A program made the position numbers and the translations under genes. A stretch of 64,000 nt of DNA from Nostoc sp. B(2019) (GTDB taxonomy: Bacteria > Cyanobacteriota > Cyanobacteriia > Cyanobacteriales > Nostocaceae), in contig NZ_WVID01000017.1 of NCBI RefSeq assembly GCF_010091925.1, positions 1 to 64,000 of the forward strand, given 5' to 3'. The notes beneath the pieces are model-generated. The model was not told the origin of the DNA. It saw only the letters and a list, made by a program, of their open reading frames with translations, and made no database searches. Shown piece by piece: positions 41,643 through 51,677 of this stretch. How positions within the stretch are numbered: the stretch's first letter is position 1; every line of letters starts with the position of its first letter.

Positions 41643-42365
41643 TACAGCGTTTCTACTAAATTTAATTTTTTATTTATTGTTTCTTTGAATATTCGCAACA
41701 ATCCTGGAAACAGGCTCAAATCAACCTTTTTTGAGGACTTGCTTATGTTTAGCGTTCAGTATGATACATAAAAACTGATCTTTAGAATACTTTTCCCTCC
41801 AAGTAAAAACTATATTTTGTACATAGCACAGTAGGAAACGCCAAGGGGGAGACGAGGCACAAGGTAAAAGGTAAAAGGTAATTTCCTTCTAAATTTTTTA
41901 TCCCTTTCTATCCTTGTGGCGCAAGCATTTTGCCTGCTCTCTTTTGGTATTCCAATTTTTATTTTCTCCGTCGCAGCAAGCTCACAACAGCTACGACGGA
42001 GTTTTGCTTTCTTCATGTCTCACTTTTGGACTCAGATCTCTTTTACCTCCTTGGTATTTAAGTTAATAACTTTCATTTGATTATTTGTCAAGATGTTTAG
42101 GAAAAAATTTCGCTAAAATTTTTCTTCAAAAAACATTTCGGTATACTTTATATTTCTTGCCGCAAAGTTATTCCAATTATACTACATTAAAGTTACAGAA
42201 CTGTTTTAGCCTTATTATCCACAAATTAGCGTTTAGACTAAAACAGCCACATACACATTCTGCACTAAAGTGATAGGCGATCGCTCCGCCTATGTGCAGC
42301 CCAAAAACTACTCAAATAGCTTCTAGGCATACTTATTCAAAGAATTTGTCTAATCCTGGTCAAGC
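41643..42365. other. Intergenic, 723 bp, with heptamer and inverted repeats
   Basis: Holds three heptamers aaggtaa (41861-41881, STRR type) and an inverted repeat ctccgtcg (41966-41973)/cgacggag (41994-42001) followed by ttttgcttt, which could terminate a plus-strand transcript. Also contains a HIP1 octamer near 42279. No convincing protein gene is seen. Confidence 0.5.
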
Positions 42366-43481
42366 CTATCTTCGCAAGCTACGGGGGTCTAGTGCATCTC
42401 TCAACCCATCACCAAGTAAGTTAAATGCTAGTACAGTGAGGATAATTAGCACTGCTGGTGGCCAGATTAGCCAAGGTTGCAGCACCAAAATAGAAGCATT
42501 GCTTGCTAGAGAAAGCATATTACCCCAAGAAGGGTCTGGTTGCTGAATGCCCAAGCCGATGAGACTTAGTATTACTTCTGCGCCAATAAAGCTGGGAATC
42601 GTAAGAGTAGCAGAGATAACTATATAAGTAGCTGTTTGCGGTAAAACGTGGCGGAGAATAATATAAAACGGGTTCCCACCCATTGCACGCGCAGCTTGGA
42701 CGAATTCTCGCTCTTTTATTGATAGTACCTGTCCACGAATTACTCGCGCTAAGCCAGCCCAGCCAATAACCGAAGTAATCACCACAATTAACAAAAAGCG
42801 TTGGGTACTACTTAAACCAGCTGGTAAGACTGCGCCCAAAGTAACTAAAAGATAAATACTAGGGAAAGTCATTAGCACTTCTGCCAAGCGCATGATGATG
42901 CTATCGGTTACACCTCCAAAGTAGCCGGAAATTCCACCAATCAGCAAACCGAGAGGATAGGTAATGATAATCCCAAAAATCCCGATAAACATACTGATGC
43001 GACCACCATGCAGCAGGCGACTAAATTGGTCGCGGCCTTGATCATCAGTCCCCAAAAGGTTAAATTTTGCTGTGCCTATTGCGCCAAACAAGTGCCAATT
43101 CAAGGGAATACCGGGAATAATTGTGACTTCATCCCATCTGGGAGGTACTGGCAAACTCACTTGCAACAAACGGTATTCTGGGCCAGAGACAAACAAACGC
43201 AAAGGTGAGGGCTTTGTGAAGTCTACAATCAGTTTGCGATCGCCTGTTTCTAAATTTGTGTCTCCCTGAGTTGTCGGATAAATATGAGGGCCAATAAACT
43301 GCCCTGACTGAGAAGCCCAGTATACCCTAGTTGGGGGCAGCAGCGAGCCATTGGGTTGAGAGGCATAAGGGTCGTAGGGGGCCACGAAATCAGCTGCAAT
43401 TACTGCCAAATAAAAAACTAACAGTAAAATTGCCCCAAATCGTGCCAAAGGATTTTTCTTGAGTCGTCGCCACCAGTCCAT
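42366..43481 (-). CDS. OppC/DppC-type ABC transporter permease
   Basis: Inner-membrane permease of a peptide/nickel-type ABC importer, 371 residues. The N terminus (KKNPLARFGAILLLVFYLAVIAADFVAPYDPY) is typical of the OppC group. After a 100-residue periplasmic loop come LLGTDDQGRDQFSRLLHGGR, five membrane segments, and the cytoplasmic EAA loop REFVQAARAMGGNPFYIILRHVLPQ that contacts the ATPase. The C terminus has IGLGIQQPDPSWGNML. The loop between TM1 and TM2 is longer than in OppC of E. coli, as in other cyanobacterial copies. No OppB, ATPase or binding-protein gene is nearby, so its partners are elsewhere. No ribosome binding site is obvious. Confidence 0.9.
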   Translation of the reverse strand: MDWWRRLKKNPLARFGAILLLVFYLAVIAADFVAPYDPYASQPNGSLLPPTRVYWASQSGQFIGPHIYPTTQGDTNLETGDRKLIVDFTKPSPLRLFVSGPEYRLLQVSLPVPPRWDEVTIIPGIPLNWHLFGAIGTAKFNLLGTDDQGRDQFSRLLHGGRISMFIGIFGIIITYPLGLLIGGISGYFGGVTDSIIMRLAEVLMTFPSIYLLVTLGAVLPAGLSSTQRFLLIVVITSVIGWAGLARVIRGQVLSIKEREFVQAARAMGGNPFYIILRHVLPQTATYIVISATLTIPSFIGAEVILSLIGLGIQQPDPSWGNMLSLASNASILVLQPWLIWPPAVLIILTVLAFNLLGDGLRDALDPRSLRR

Positions 43482-43487
43482 AATTTT

Positions 43488-43664
43488 GAGTCAATAGTTA
43501 AGGGTCAAGAGTACCGAAGTTCTGAGCGTCGCAAGCCGGCGCACCCTGTGGGATCTTGCTACAGACTTCTCTCAAGGGTCAAGGGTCAATCAACGGGCTG
43601 AGTGTAGATTTTAAACTTTTGACTTTAGACTGTTGACTTTAGACTCTTGACTCTTGACTAAGAT
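43488..43664. repeat. Heptamer (STRR) and dispersed repeats
   Basis: Contains aagggtc units (about 43574-43587), a degenerate SDR (gcgtcgcaagccggcgcacc), and a block of gactttaga/gactcttgactctt heptamers running up to the HD-domain gene. Its two parts are partly inverse of each other. It occupies the whole gap between the permease and the HD gene. Confidence 0.7.
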
Positions 43665-44540
43665 TTAAGCATGTAGCTGCTCAACTAAATACCGCTGTTC
43701 TTCCTGTTGTTTTTCGTGTTCTACAACAAACACATTTGAGTATAAATTAGCAAGAATTTGTTTTCCTTGCTGTGTTAGTGATAGATAATGCAGTCCATCT
43801 TTGATATAGGGATAGACACCATGCCAGTAAAACTTGGCATAGTTATAGCGTAAATCGGCAGGGGTTTGATAGCCCAAAACTTTATTCATACCTGTTTCTT
43901 CAAACTCGTAGAATAAAGAAGTAATTTTCTTTAAGTAACGCGGATCACTTAATTGCCCAATCAAATCCGCAGCACGTACTAACCCTGCAAAGCTATTTGT
44001 ATCTTGATGATCTTCTGCCCTAGGTACGGGAAACCGAGTCCATTCAATATTGCTCTTAATTACCTCACCGTCTATCAATTTGTGACCGCCAAAACGCTCA
44101 TCAATAAACAGCTTGGCCCTATCTACATGATATGGTGTCAAACTGGCATCAGAAGCGCCGGGAGTCAGAGAAATCATTCTGCCATTTTTGCCTGTGGCAT
44201 ATAAGCCTGATGCCTCTCGATCTTGTCGGCAAACTCCTTTAACATAGCCAATATCATGGCATACTAAAGAAATGATAAAGTGCAACCAGTCTTCACTAGA
44301 TACACCACCTTCTCTGATGTGTTTGCCACGTAAAATTTCTTGACCCACAAGAGTGACTAGTACAGTGTGTTCAACATTGTGATAAAGGGCATCACTATTA
44401 GCAATGTTTTCCAAAGCCATGTTACCAGCCCAAGCTATAATATCCTCATATTCGTTTTTTAAACAGCCATAGGTGCGACGATAACCTTCACGAATTTGAT
44501 TTACGAAGGCGTCAATTAAAATTTCAGTGGCATTGAACAT
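43665..44540 (-). CDS. HD-domain metal-dependent phosphohydrolase
   Basis: 291 residues. The HD metal site is visible: His in LYHNVEHTVLVTLVGQEI (about 53-70) and the His-Asp pair in LVCHDIGYVKGVC (about 92-104), with a later Asp in VRAADLIGQLSDPR that would complete the set. The region between contains a glycine-rich loop (YATGKNGRMISLTPGASDASLTPYHVDRA). Such enzymes hydrolyse phosphodiesters or nucleotides; the substrate is unknown. Conserved in filamentous cyanobacteria as I recognise it. The C terminus is Glu/Gln rich. The ATG at 44540 has no clear ribosome binding site. Probably monocistronic. Confidence 0.85.
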   Translation of the reverse strand: MFNATEILIDAFVNQIREGYRRTYGCLKNEYEDIIAWAGNMALENIANSDALYHNVEHTVLVTLVGQEILRGKHIREGGVSSEDWLHFIISLVCHDIGYVKGVCRQDREASGLYATGKNGRMISLTPGASDASLTPYHVDRAKLFIDERFGGHKLIDGEVIKSNIEWTRFPVPRAEDHQDTNSFAGLVRAADLIGQLSDPRYLKKITSLFYEFEETGMNKVLGYQTPADLRYNYAKFYWHGVYPYIKDGLHYLSLTQQGKQILANLYSNVFVVEHEKQQEEQRYLVEQLHA

Positions 44541-45284
44541 ATCTGGTTACTCAAGTAGATAGTAATTGTTTACTGGTTTTATTCATTGATTTCAAAGTTG
44601 CATAATTTAGGGTCGCCTTTCCTAGAATTTAAGACAATGCAGATTGCTCATTTGTAACTCAGGTATAGGTGTGGGCGCTAGTTTTCTGTATACTTAGATT
44701 GCATGATAAGCTTGTTTTCCTTATAAAGCAAAGGCTTCAAAGGGATTATAGGTGTGCAATCTCAAGAATAAGCTAGTATAGTAAAATACATTACTTCTGT
44801 ATTGCTCCAATTGCATAAATGTAGATTAGCTTAATCAGCTTTTCATATTTAATCACTGGTTGACGGTGATCCAGATACATATACCGTGTGACCTAGAAAG
44901 GGTAGACGAGGCTATCAAGTTATTTGTATAAATAAACTATTGCTTTGGTATAAATAAATACTTAACATTACTAAAAAAGCTGGGTTTAAGTCATGGTATA
45001 TACTTAAGCCAGCTACCGCTACTAGCGCTGAATGTATTCGCGATCGCTTTTGGTAAGATGAGTGTATCAAGTAAGCTCGTTGATTAAAGCGCAGTGCTTA
45101 ATTGAGTTTTTCCAGCTACCATCGTCAGCACAATCAAGCTTTGGCAAGAAAGCACCAAACCTATTGCTACCGACAATGAAGTTATCAATCTGCCACCTAC
45201 CAGCGAAAAACCTGCCTCTTAAATTAGTAAGTTCGCAAATAGTGATATGATAACTATTGGTTTAAATAAAGCCAACAGCTATCT
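44541..45284. other. Intergenic, 744 bp, before tRNA-Gly
   Basis: AT-rich. A 62-codon frame at 45062-45250 has no ribosome binding site or family look and is not accepted. No repeats of the SDR type except a HIP1 octamer near 45041. The tRNA promoter should lie in the last part. Confidence 0.4.
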
Positions 45285-45356
45285 GCGGGTGTAATTCAGT
45301 GGTAGAATGTCACCTTCCCAAGGTGAACGTCGTGGGTTCGAGTCCCATCACCCGCT
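45285..45356 (+). tRNA. tRNA-Gly (anticodon CCC)
   Basis: 72-nt cloverleaf: acceptor gcgggtg/cacccgc, D-arm with ttcagtggtagaa, anticodon stem tcacc/ggtga around the loop ttcccaa (anticodon CCC, decoding GGG), T-arm gtggg-ttcgagt-cccat. Discriminator base T. CCA is not encoded. Confidence 0.97.
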
Positions 45357-45414
45357 TTGATAAAAAGCTTCATATAATGGGCGATTCAAGTTTTTTACCC
45401 GCTTTAGATAGCTC

Positions 45415-47580
45415 TTAATCATCAAAATTGTTCTTCTGTCCGTTACCAACAATACCTAAAACATTCATCGGCGAAATTTTTAGGTGATCTAAAGCTTGTT
45501 GTATTTTTGAAGAATCTGTTTTATCAATCCTTACTACTAATAAAATGCCATCAGTATTTGGTGCCAACAAGCTAGCATCAGCTAGTCCCAGCAAGGGTGG
45601 CGTGTCATAAATCACTAAGTCAAAGGTATTATGGAAATCTGCCATCAGGCGCTTCATTTTTTCAGACGAAAGCAACTTTGTGGGATCAGGGGGTATGGGC
45701 CCAGCTGTGATCACAGATAATTGGCTCATGGAAGGAAACTTCCGAATTACTTCCTCTGGTGGTAAATTTGTAGAAATTAAATTACTCAATCCCCACTGGT
45801 TATTTAACTCTGAAAGGGTGTGAATTACAGGTTGACGCAGATTTGCATCTATCAGTAGCACTCTTTGCCCCATTGCTGTAGCTATTTGAGCTAGATGGAA
45901 GGCAACTGTAGACTTACCATCACCAGGCATAGCTGAACTAATAATGATCGAACGCATTTGGCGATCGCAACCGAGAAGTTGAATGTTTGTATAAAGTAAC
46001 CGTAAAGCTTCCAAAAATTTTACAGAATGGTTGCTGTAGTCTTGATCTGGTATGACCGCCAATCCAGGATTTCTGTCAGATGGCAAATCTGGGATTTGTA
46101 CTAGAGGAATATTTGCTTTGGAAGTAGGGGATTTACTAATTTGAAGTTGCTTTTCAAATGGAATATTTCCCAACAATGGTAGTTTCAGCTTGTCCTTAAG
46201 ATCATTGGCACTATGGTATCTATTGTCAAGTTTTTCAATAAGTAAGGCGATACCGATTGCCAATACTAAACTTGTGGTCAATCCTACTAGTAAGTTTCGT
46301 TTGGTGTCAGAAGAAGTTACAGGTTTTTCAGGCTGAATCGGCTTTTTAAGCAACTGCCATCCTAGTTCTGTCTGGGATACTTGAATTTGGAGGTTTTCAC
46401 GGGTAGATAGAAACCTATTTAAGCTTTCTGTAGTGATCTGTAATTTTTGCTGTAGTGCTTTGTATTGTCTTGCTAGTGCTGGCAGTCTTTTGCGTTTTTG
46501 TTCAAGCCTTTGTATAGTTTTATCCATCTCTTGTCTTTGCACTTCTAGAGTCTGAACTTGAGCACCAGTCTCCGAAAGTTTTACATCCAAAAAGCGCTGC
46601 GCTTCATTCTCTAGCAAGGGCAATAAACTTGCACGTTTTTCTCTCAATGTTTGGATAGTGGGATTGTCTTCTTGTAGACGTGCTGACTCCTGAGCAATCT
46701 GAGAATCTAATTGACGAATCTGGGTGAGTAACTGCTGATATAACAAAGCATTATTCAGTACAGCCGCAGTTCCATCTTTTCCCTTTAAAATATCTACATT
46801 GGAGCGAGTTTGCCCCAACTGCATATCGACCCTTTCTCGTTGCTCAGACAAAATGGCGATTTGCTCATCAATCTGTTTGGCCTCGGCTTCTGGGTCATTA
46901 AATTTGTAATTTAGCCGAAAAGTTTGCAATTCTCTTTGGATCTGATCAACTCGATTTTGCAGAAAAGGTAGTTGTTTTTCAACGTAATTAATCCCCTGAC
47001 GTAATTTAGTTTGCCGTCTTTCCTGGCTATACTCTATATATTCGCCAGAAATTTTGTCTAAAACTACTTTAATCTTCTTGGGATCGTGACTGCGATACCT
47101 TACCTCTATAATCTTGGTTTCACCTAAACGATTAATCTGCAAAGCATTCATTAAATCATCATAACTGATGTCTGGATAGGATACTTGCAACTGTTGAATA
47201 AGGCTATCCATCAGTTCAGGACTTTTAAGAACCTGAATTTGGCTATCATAATCTAGACCACTGGTGGTAGTTAAGTTAGTATCTTTGACAACATCCACTA
47301 CTTTGCTATCATCATTGACAGGTTCCACTAATAGCTGAAAACTGCTTTCATATTCTGGTTGCTTCTGGTTAAACTTGAGATTAACGACAAAAGTCACCAT
47401 TACAACAGTAGTTACCCCAGCAATTAGTAGCCCTCGTCGTCTTATAAGACTGAGAAATTCACGAAAACTCCAATTATTTCCCGAATCTTCAGTTCCCAAA
47501 AAAGGTTGTGGCTGGAGAGATGTCGGTACGGAGTTACTATTCCGGTCATAACTTGAATATTGATAAGAATGATTCTCCAT
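45415..47580 (-). CDS. Wzc-like chain-length determinant/tyrosine-kinase-type protein
   Basis: 721 residues for surface polysaccharide polymerisation and export. The N-terminal Wzz domain has a first membrane segment (GLLIAGVTTVVMVTFVVNLKF, about 50-70), a long periplasmic coiled coil (150-420: KQLPFLQNRVDQIQRELQTFRL, LEQKRKRLPALARQYKALQQKL), and a second membrane segment (NLLVGLTTSLVLAIGIALLIE). The cytoplasmic domain has Walker A (SSAMPGDGKSTVAFHLA), Walker A' (RVLLIDANLRQP) and Walker B (FDLVIYDTPPLLGLAD). Unlike typical bacterial tyrosine kinases, the C terminus (MNVLGIVGNGQKNNFDD) has no tyrosine cluster. It is divergent from the glycan operon at 49632, separated by a 2-kb gap. Membrane located. 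Confidence 0.95.
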   Translation of the reverse strand: MENHSYQYSSYDRNSNSVPTSLQPQPFLGTEDSGNNWSFREFLSLIRRRGLLIAGVTTVVMVTFVVNLKFNQKQPEYESSFQLLVEPVNDDSKVVDVVKDTNLTTTSGLDYDSQIQVLKSPELMDSLIQQLQVSYPDISYDDLMNALQINRLGETKIIEVRYRSHDPKKIKVVLDKISGEYIEYSQERRQTKLRQGINYVEKQLPFLQNRVDQIQRELQTFRLNYKFNDPEAEAKQIDEQIAILSEQRERVDMQLGQTRSNVDILKGKDGTAAVLNNALLYQQLLTQIRQLDSQIAQESARLQEDNPTIQTLREKRASLLPLLENEAQRFLDVKLSETGAQVQTLEVQRQEMDKTIQRLEQKRKRLPALARQYKALQQKLQITTESLNRFLSTRENLQIQVSQTELGWQLLKKPIQPEKPVTSSDTKRNLLVGLTTSLVLAIGIALLIEKLDNRYHSANDLKDKLKLPLLGNIPFEKQLQISKSPTSKANIPLVQIPDLPSDRNPGLAVIPDQDYSNHSVKFLEALRLLYTNIQLLGCDRQMRSIIISSAMPGDGKSTVAFHLAQIATAMGQRVLLIDANLRQPVIHTLSELNNQWGLSNLISTNLPPEEVIRKFPSMSQLSVITAGPIPPDPTKLLSSEKMKRLMADFHNTFDLVIYDTPPLLGLADASLLAPNTDGILLVVRIDKTDSSKIQQALDHLKISPMNVLGIVGNGQKNNFDD

Positions 47581-49631
47581 TATTTATTGATACTTAGTAA
47601 TTAGTATTAAGACTTGGTAGTTAGTTATCTAGGATTTGGATAATCGCTTGAAAAAATATTTAATATGTAACAACTTAAAGCTTAGTTAACACATCATACT
47701 CCAAACGGTTTAGATTTAGGCTTTCCCTAGAACGGCAATAACTTTATCAAAGTATTTATTTTAACTCCATAATATTTAGTTTCTCCTCGTTATTAGTATA
47801 TACGTGAAGCACTATTTTTAATGTATTGAGTAGTAAAAAGTACTTAAATATACGTGGATGTTCGTTGGCGATCCCTGCGGCGTGCGTAGCCATCGCCATT
47901 CAGAAAAAACTTTTTGGTTTACTGATCTTATAGATAAATCATACTTCACTATTATCTTAATTAATACATTAGTTTTATAAGTCTCATTAGATATGTCAGA
48001 AATATAGATAAGCTTGATAGCTCGATTGTGATGTTACAGTTATCACGAATTATTTTTAATAATTTTAGTATTTAATATTGCTAAAATATTCAGTATGATA
48101 TTTAAATTTACGTTACTATGTGGCATATAAAAAAGGCAAGTTCCATAAATATAAATCAGTGGGATTAAAATATAAGTAATTTTTCATACACATATATTCT
48201 TTTTTGTAAAGAAAATATATCAATAGGAGCATGACTTTTTTATAAAGATTATATGTAAGGATTTTTATAGAACATGAATTTATGATGAAGTACGCAAGTA
48301 AATTGGAAACATGGTATTCTAAATTAAACATTGGATAAAACTAGCAATTAAAAGCATAAACCTCTTAAGGTTTTGTAAATGTTTGTTAATTGTTAATGAC
48401 ACCAAAAACGTAGTTTCTACAACTGTAATTGTCGTTTGTAAACAATCTTGGAGTTGAAGTTGCATTTTACGAAAGGAGGTAAAAGTTTGAAGCCTTGCCC
48501 CTGTCTTGAAAAGTTTCCTACGGCAGGAAACTCATTTACAGAACTTTTCACTTATGGGCGAAGGAATCTTTGTATTGGGGAGCAGATTGAAGCCTTGCTC
48601 CGTCCTCGGCTTAGCTAACGTGCTGCTACCATAAAGAAGGCAGAAAGCAAGAGGCAGAAGGTTGCAATAAGTGTAAGCTGTCGGTTGTTACTCGCCCGCT
48701 TTGCTAACAGTCCTACACTGATTGCAGGATTCCAAATATCTAATTTGGAGTCAGGCTTCAGATCTTGTGTACAAGCGGTCACGGTAGAAGGCGGGGTGCA
48801 GTATTTCTCTTGCCTTTCTAGCTAACCTGGGCGATCTACCGTTCCCTGTCTCTCATGGACAGATTTTTTAGATTAGGCCTATTTTTGGAGTTTTAGAACC
48901 ACAATGCTCGTCTGAAAAACTTAAAACTATGTTTAATAATTGAGAATGTTCCCAGTTATTTTTTGGCACCCTAAATACCTACCCCTGAAAGCTGTTCTCT
49001 GTTCCCTTTTCCCTTTGATTCAAAAATAATCAACAGAGACTAATGATGTAAATAAATAAAACAAAATTACAATTTAATTTGCAATTACTATATATATTAA
49101 TCTGGGAAGTAATTGCCTTTAAAAGTCTAGAAAAGTAAGGAGCGAGATATAATAAACTGCATTCCTTGCAAAGATTTTTTGTGAATAAACAGAGTTTTTC
49201 TAATCCAAATTTATTCTTTGATTTAGGATTCGTTTTTTTGATGTAGGACTCTTATTTGATTTTTGAAAAAACCCAGTATACATTTATTCCCTTCTTTCGT
49301 GTTCCCTGTATCCTCACTACGCAAGTAATTTCATCAATCAAATCGGATTGCTATAGGAAATTTAGTAAATAATTTTCTCAACTTACCTCTTTGGAAAAGT
49401 AGGTAGAGTGTAATTATTTTCTTCGCATATTTTTTTGTGCTAATTGTGGGGTTTTAATCACATAGCTCGAAGATATACCTGTATGTATATGCATAGATAT
49501 TTTTTACACCTGTTAATTAATACACTAACCTGGAGCGGATTGAAAAATATTTATCAAACTAGGTGGGTTTGTACGTGAATTAATGGCTTCAGTAGCACCT
49601 CAAGCAAGATTTATACTGTAGGATACAACCG
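47581..49631. other. Long intergenic region, 2051 bp, between divergent polysaccharide genes
   Basis: Mostly AT-rich. The right half holds a dispersed-repeat fragment (gcgatccctgcggcgtgcgtagcc, about 47867), an agtttcct-acggc-aggaaact hairpin at about 48511-48531, and acggtaga/tctaccgt arms (about 48781-48842). A perfect Shine-Dalgarno (aaaggaggt, 48472-48480) precedes the small frame listed separately. No large gene is seen. Such a gap between wzc and a glycan operon would be a natural place for control regions or an RNA. Confidence 0.5.
48487..48618 (+). CDS. Possible 43-residue protein behind a perfect ribosome binding site
   Basis: A TTG start six bases after aaaggaggt, a full complement of the 16S rRNA tail, opens 43 codons reading LKPCPCLEK, PTAGNSFTEL, YGRRNLCIGEQIEALLRPRLS. 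No family is recognised. Part of the frame crosses a hairpin repeat, and the motif gaagccttgc occurs twice in it. It could be a leader peptide or chance. Only the strength of the binding site argues for translation. Confidence 0.2.
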   Translation: MKPCPCLEKFPTAGNSFTELFTYGRRNLCIGEQIEALLRPRLS

Positions 49632-50993
49632 ATGAGACTTAATGAATGGATTAATCAAAAATTGTTTCTATCTATTTCTACTCAATTAGAAGCGAGGGAT
49701 CAACATTCTTTCAAGACTCAGAACAAGACTCAGAAGTCCTTGAAATTGTCTGTGATCACCCAGTTTTTTCCCCCAGACTATGCAGCTACGGGACAGTTAA
49801 TTGAAGAACTAGTGAGGCATTTAGACCAACAAGGGATAGATGTTGAAGTTTTTACTAGTCAACCTGGGTATGCGTTTAAGTCAGCTAATGCTCCATCTGT
49901 TGAACGTTTGGGTAGAGTCCGAATTCAGCGATCGCGCACAGCTCAACTCTGGCCTGGACGAATTCGTGGTAAAGCCATCAATGGTGTCTTATATACTCTG
50001 CGTGCAGCACTCTATCTGATTAGAGGCCAGCGTCGCAGTAATCTATTATTGCTGACTACAGCTCCCCCATTTTTACCAGTTATCGGATATCTAGCTTATG
50101 TCTTTTTCCGACTTCCCTATGTCTGTATACTCTATGACCTATATCCAGATATTGCGATCGCTCTAGGGGTCATCTCAAAGCATAATTGGATGACGCGATT
50201 CTGGCAAAAACTCAATAAACAAATTTGGCTTAACGCCAAGGGGATCATAGTTCTGAGTCCTGGTATGAAGCAACAAGTGCTAGCAAATTGTCCACAGATA
50301 GCCGATAAAGTGTCTGTGATTCACAGTTGGGCAGACCCGGAATGGATTATGCCAATTGCCAAGCATAAAAACTGGTTTGCTTGGAAGTATAACCTCGTTA
50401 AAAAATTTACCGTACTATACTCCGGTAATATGGGTCGCTGTCATGACATTAACACTATCCTGGAAGCGGCTCAATATCTGCAAGATGAGCCAGTTCAGTT
50501 TGTGTGCATTGGCGGTGGAGCAAAACGCAACGAGCTGATTGAGCAAGTGAAGCTATTGGGATTGAGCAACTTCTTGTTTTTACCGTATCAAGATCAGCAA
50601 GTGCTTCCCTATTCTTTAACTGCTTGTGATCTATCACTAGTAAGTGTGGATGCGTCTACAGAGAGTTTGGTCGTTCCTAGCAAGCTGTACTCAGCTTTAG
50701 CATCAGGACGGCCAATAGCAGTGATTTGTTCACAGGATTCATACTTAAGAGAAATGATTGCAGAAGCCAACTGTGGCGGCACATTTGACAATGGAGATGG
50801 TCATAGTTTAGCTCAATTTATTCGCTTGCTCCGTAATGATCGGCAACTAGGGGATCGGATGGGTAGGGCGGGTCGTCAATATTTGCGATCGCATTTCACA
50901 CCAAAAATTATTTCTAAACAATACCTTGATGTTTTACAGCAAGCGATATTGCCTGAAGGTGTAGTAACTATGTCAGAAAGCCATACAAAGTAA
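49632..50993 (+). CDS. GT4-family glycosyltransferase (WcaI/WbuB-like)
   Basis: 453 residues, GT-B fold. The N-terminal domain starts at about 38 (LKLSVITQFFPPDYAATGQLIEELVRHLDQQGIDVEVFTS). The second domain carries KFTVLYSGNMGRCHDINTILEAAQ, PVQFVCIGGGAKRNELIE, and the donor site SLVSVDASTESLVVPSKLYSALASGRP, with the Glu-x7-Glu-like pattern of GT4 enzymes. A hydrophobic stretch (FLPVIGYLAYVFFRLPYVCILYDLYPDIAIAL) suggests membrane association. It probably transfers an amino or deoxy sugar in assembly of the glycan built by the downstream genes. GTAGGA lies about ten bases before the ATG. First gene of the rightward locus, separated from the next by 680 bp. Confidence 0.9.
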   Translation: MRLNEWINQKLFLSISTQLEARDQHSFKTQNKTQKSLKLSVITQFFPPDYAATGQLIEELVRHLDQQGIDVEVFTSQPGYAFKSANAPSVERLGRVRIQRSRTAQLWPGRIRGKAINGVLYTLRAALYLIRGQRRSNLLLLTTAPPFLPVIGYLAYVFFRLPYVCILYDLYPDIAIALGVISKHNWMTRFWQKLNKQIWLNAKGIIVLSPGMKQQVLANCPQIADKVSVIHSWADPEWIMPIAKHKNWFAWKYNLVKKFTVLYSGNMGRCHDINTILEAAQYLQDEPVQFVCIGGGAKRNELIEQVKLLGLSNFLFLPYQDQQVLPYSLTACDLSLVSVDASTESLVVPSKLYSALASGRPIAVICSQDSYLREMIAEANCGGTFDNGDGHSLAQFIRLLRNDRQLGDRMGRAGRQYLRSHFTPKIISKQYLDVLQQAILPEGVVTMSESHTK

Positions 50994-51674
50994 AAGTTTG
51001 TATTTTACAAAATTAGATAATTCAATCAGCTTTTACTTATTACTAGCTGAATATAAAGATTTTCTGCTGCCATACTCACTTTATTTTTAACCGAAAATTG
51101 GAAATCTGAGGTCTTTGCCTATGTCAGAAGATTTTAAATAAAAAGCTTGCTACATACTAGTACACTCCAAAGGAGAGCAACTTATCATTCAGAATACCCA
51201 AAAACAATAATTTATCAACTTTCCTACCTTTAATGTCTAAGTTTTAACTTTCGTACAATAGCATTAGCTATAGTTACCTTAAAGTCTTTACACAAGGACG
51301 TTTTAAATGCCAATTAGACTAAAATTAGGTTCTAAAATAAGCATTTTAGAGCTTGTTCTTAATTGGCAAATTTTAGTGAAATATTTTATGTTAAAAATCA
51401 TGCATTAATGTTGGTAAAATATGCTATATTCATGTATGTTGTAATCTCAAGTAAATATCATTATGTTGTAAAAATCAAAAATTACTTACTATCAATAACT
51501 GAGATTTTTTGAAAAAAGCCGATTAAAAATTTTTGATAAATTATGTAAATTAATTTATCAGCCAAGCAACTCTGATAACAGAGCAATTGAATAATTTATT
51601 TTTAAGTTGGGAGATGGGCTTTGATGGTCTTATTGATCTCGGCCCCTCCGATATAACCTTTTTTCATCGTCTAT
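50994..51674. other. Intergenic, 681 bp, no gene found
   Basis: Very AT-rich (long tttaaaaa runs), with no dispersed SDR core. The promoter of the downstream glycan genes may lie here. No ORF of note. Confidence 0.4.
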
Positions 51675-51677
51675 TTG

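Noticed and set aside
45062-45250. 62-codon frame before the tRNA
   Set aside because: No binding site, no family resemblance, and the codon use does not look like that of the neighbours.
48116-48331. 71-codon minus-strand frame
   Set aside because: Composition is dominated by Tyr, Leu, Phe and Lys as expected from AT-rich non-coding DNA.
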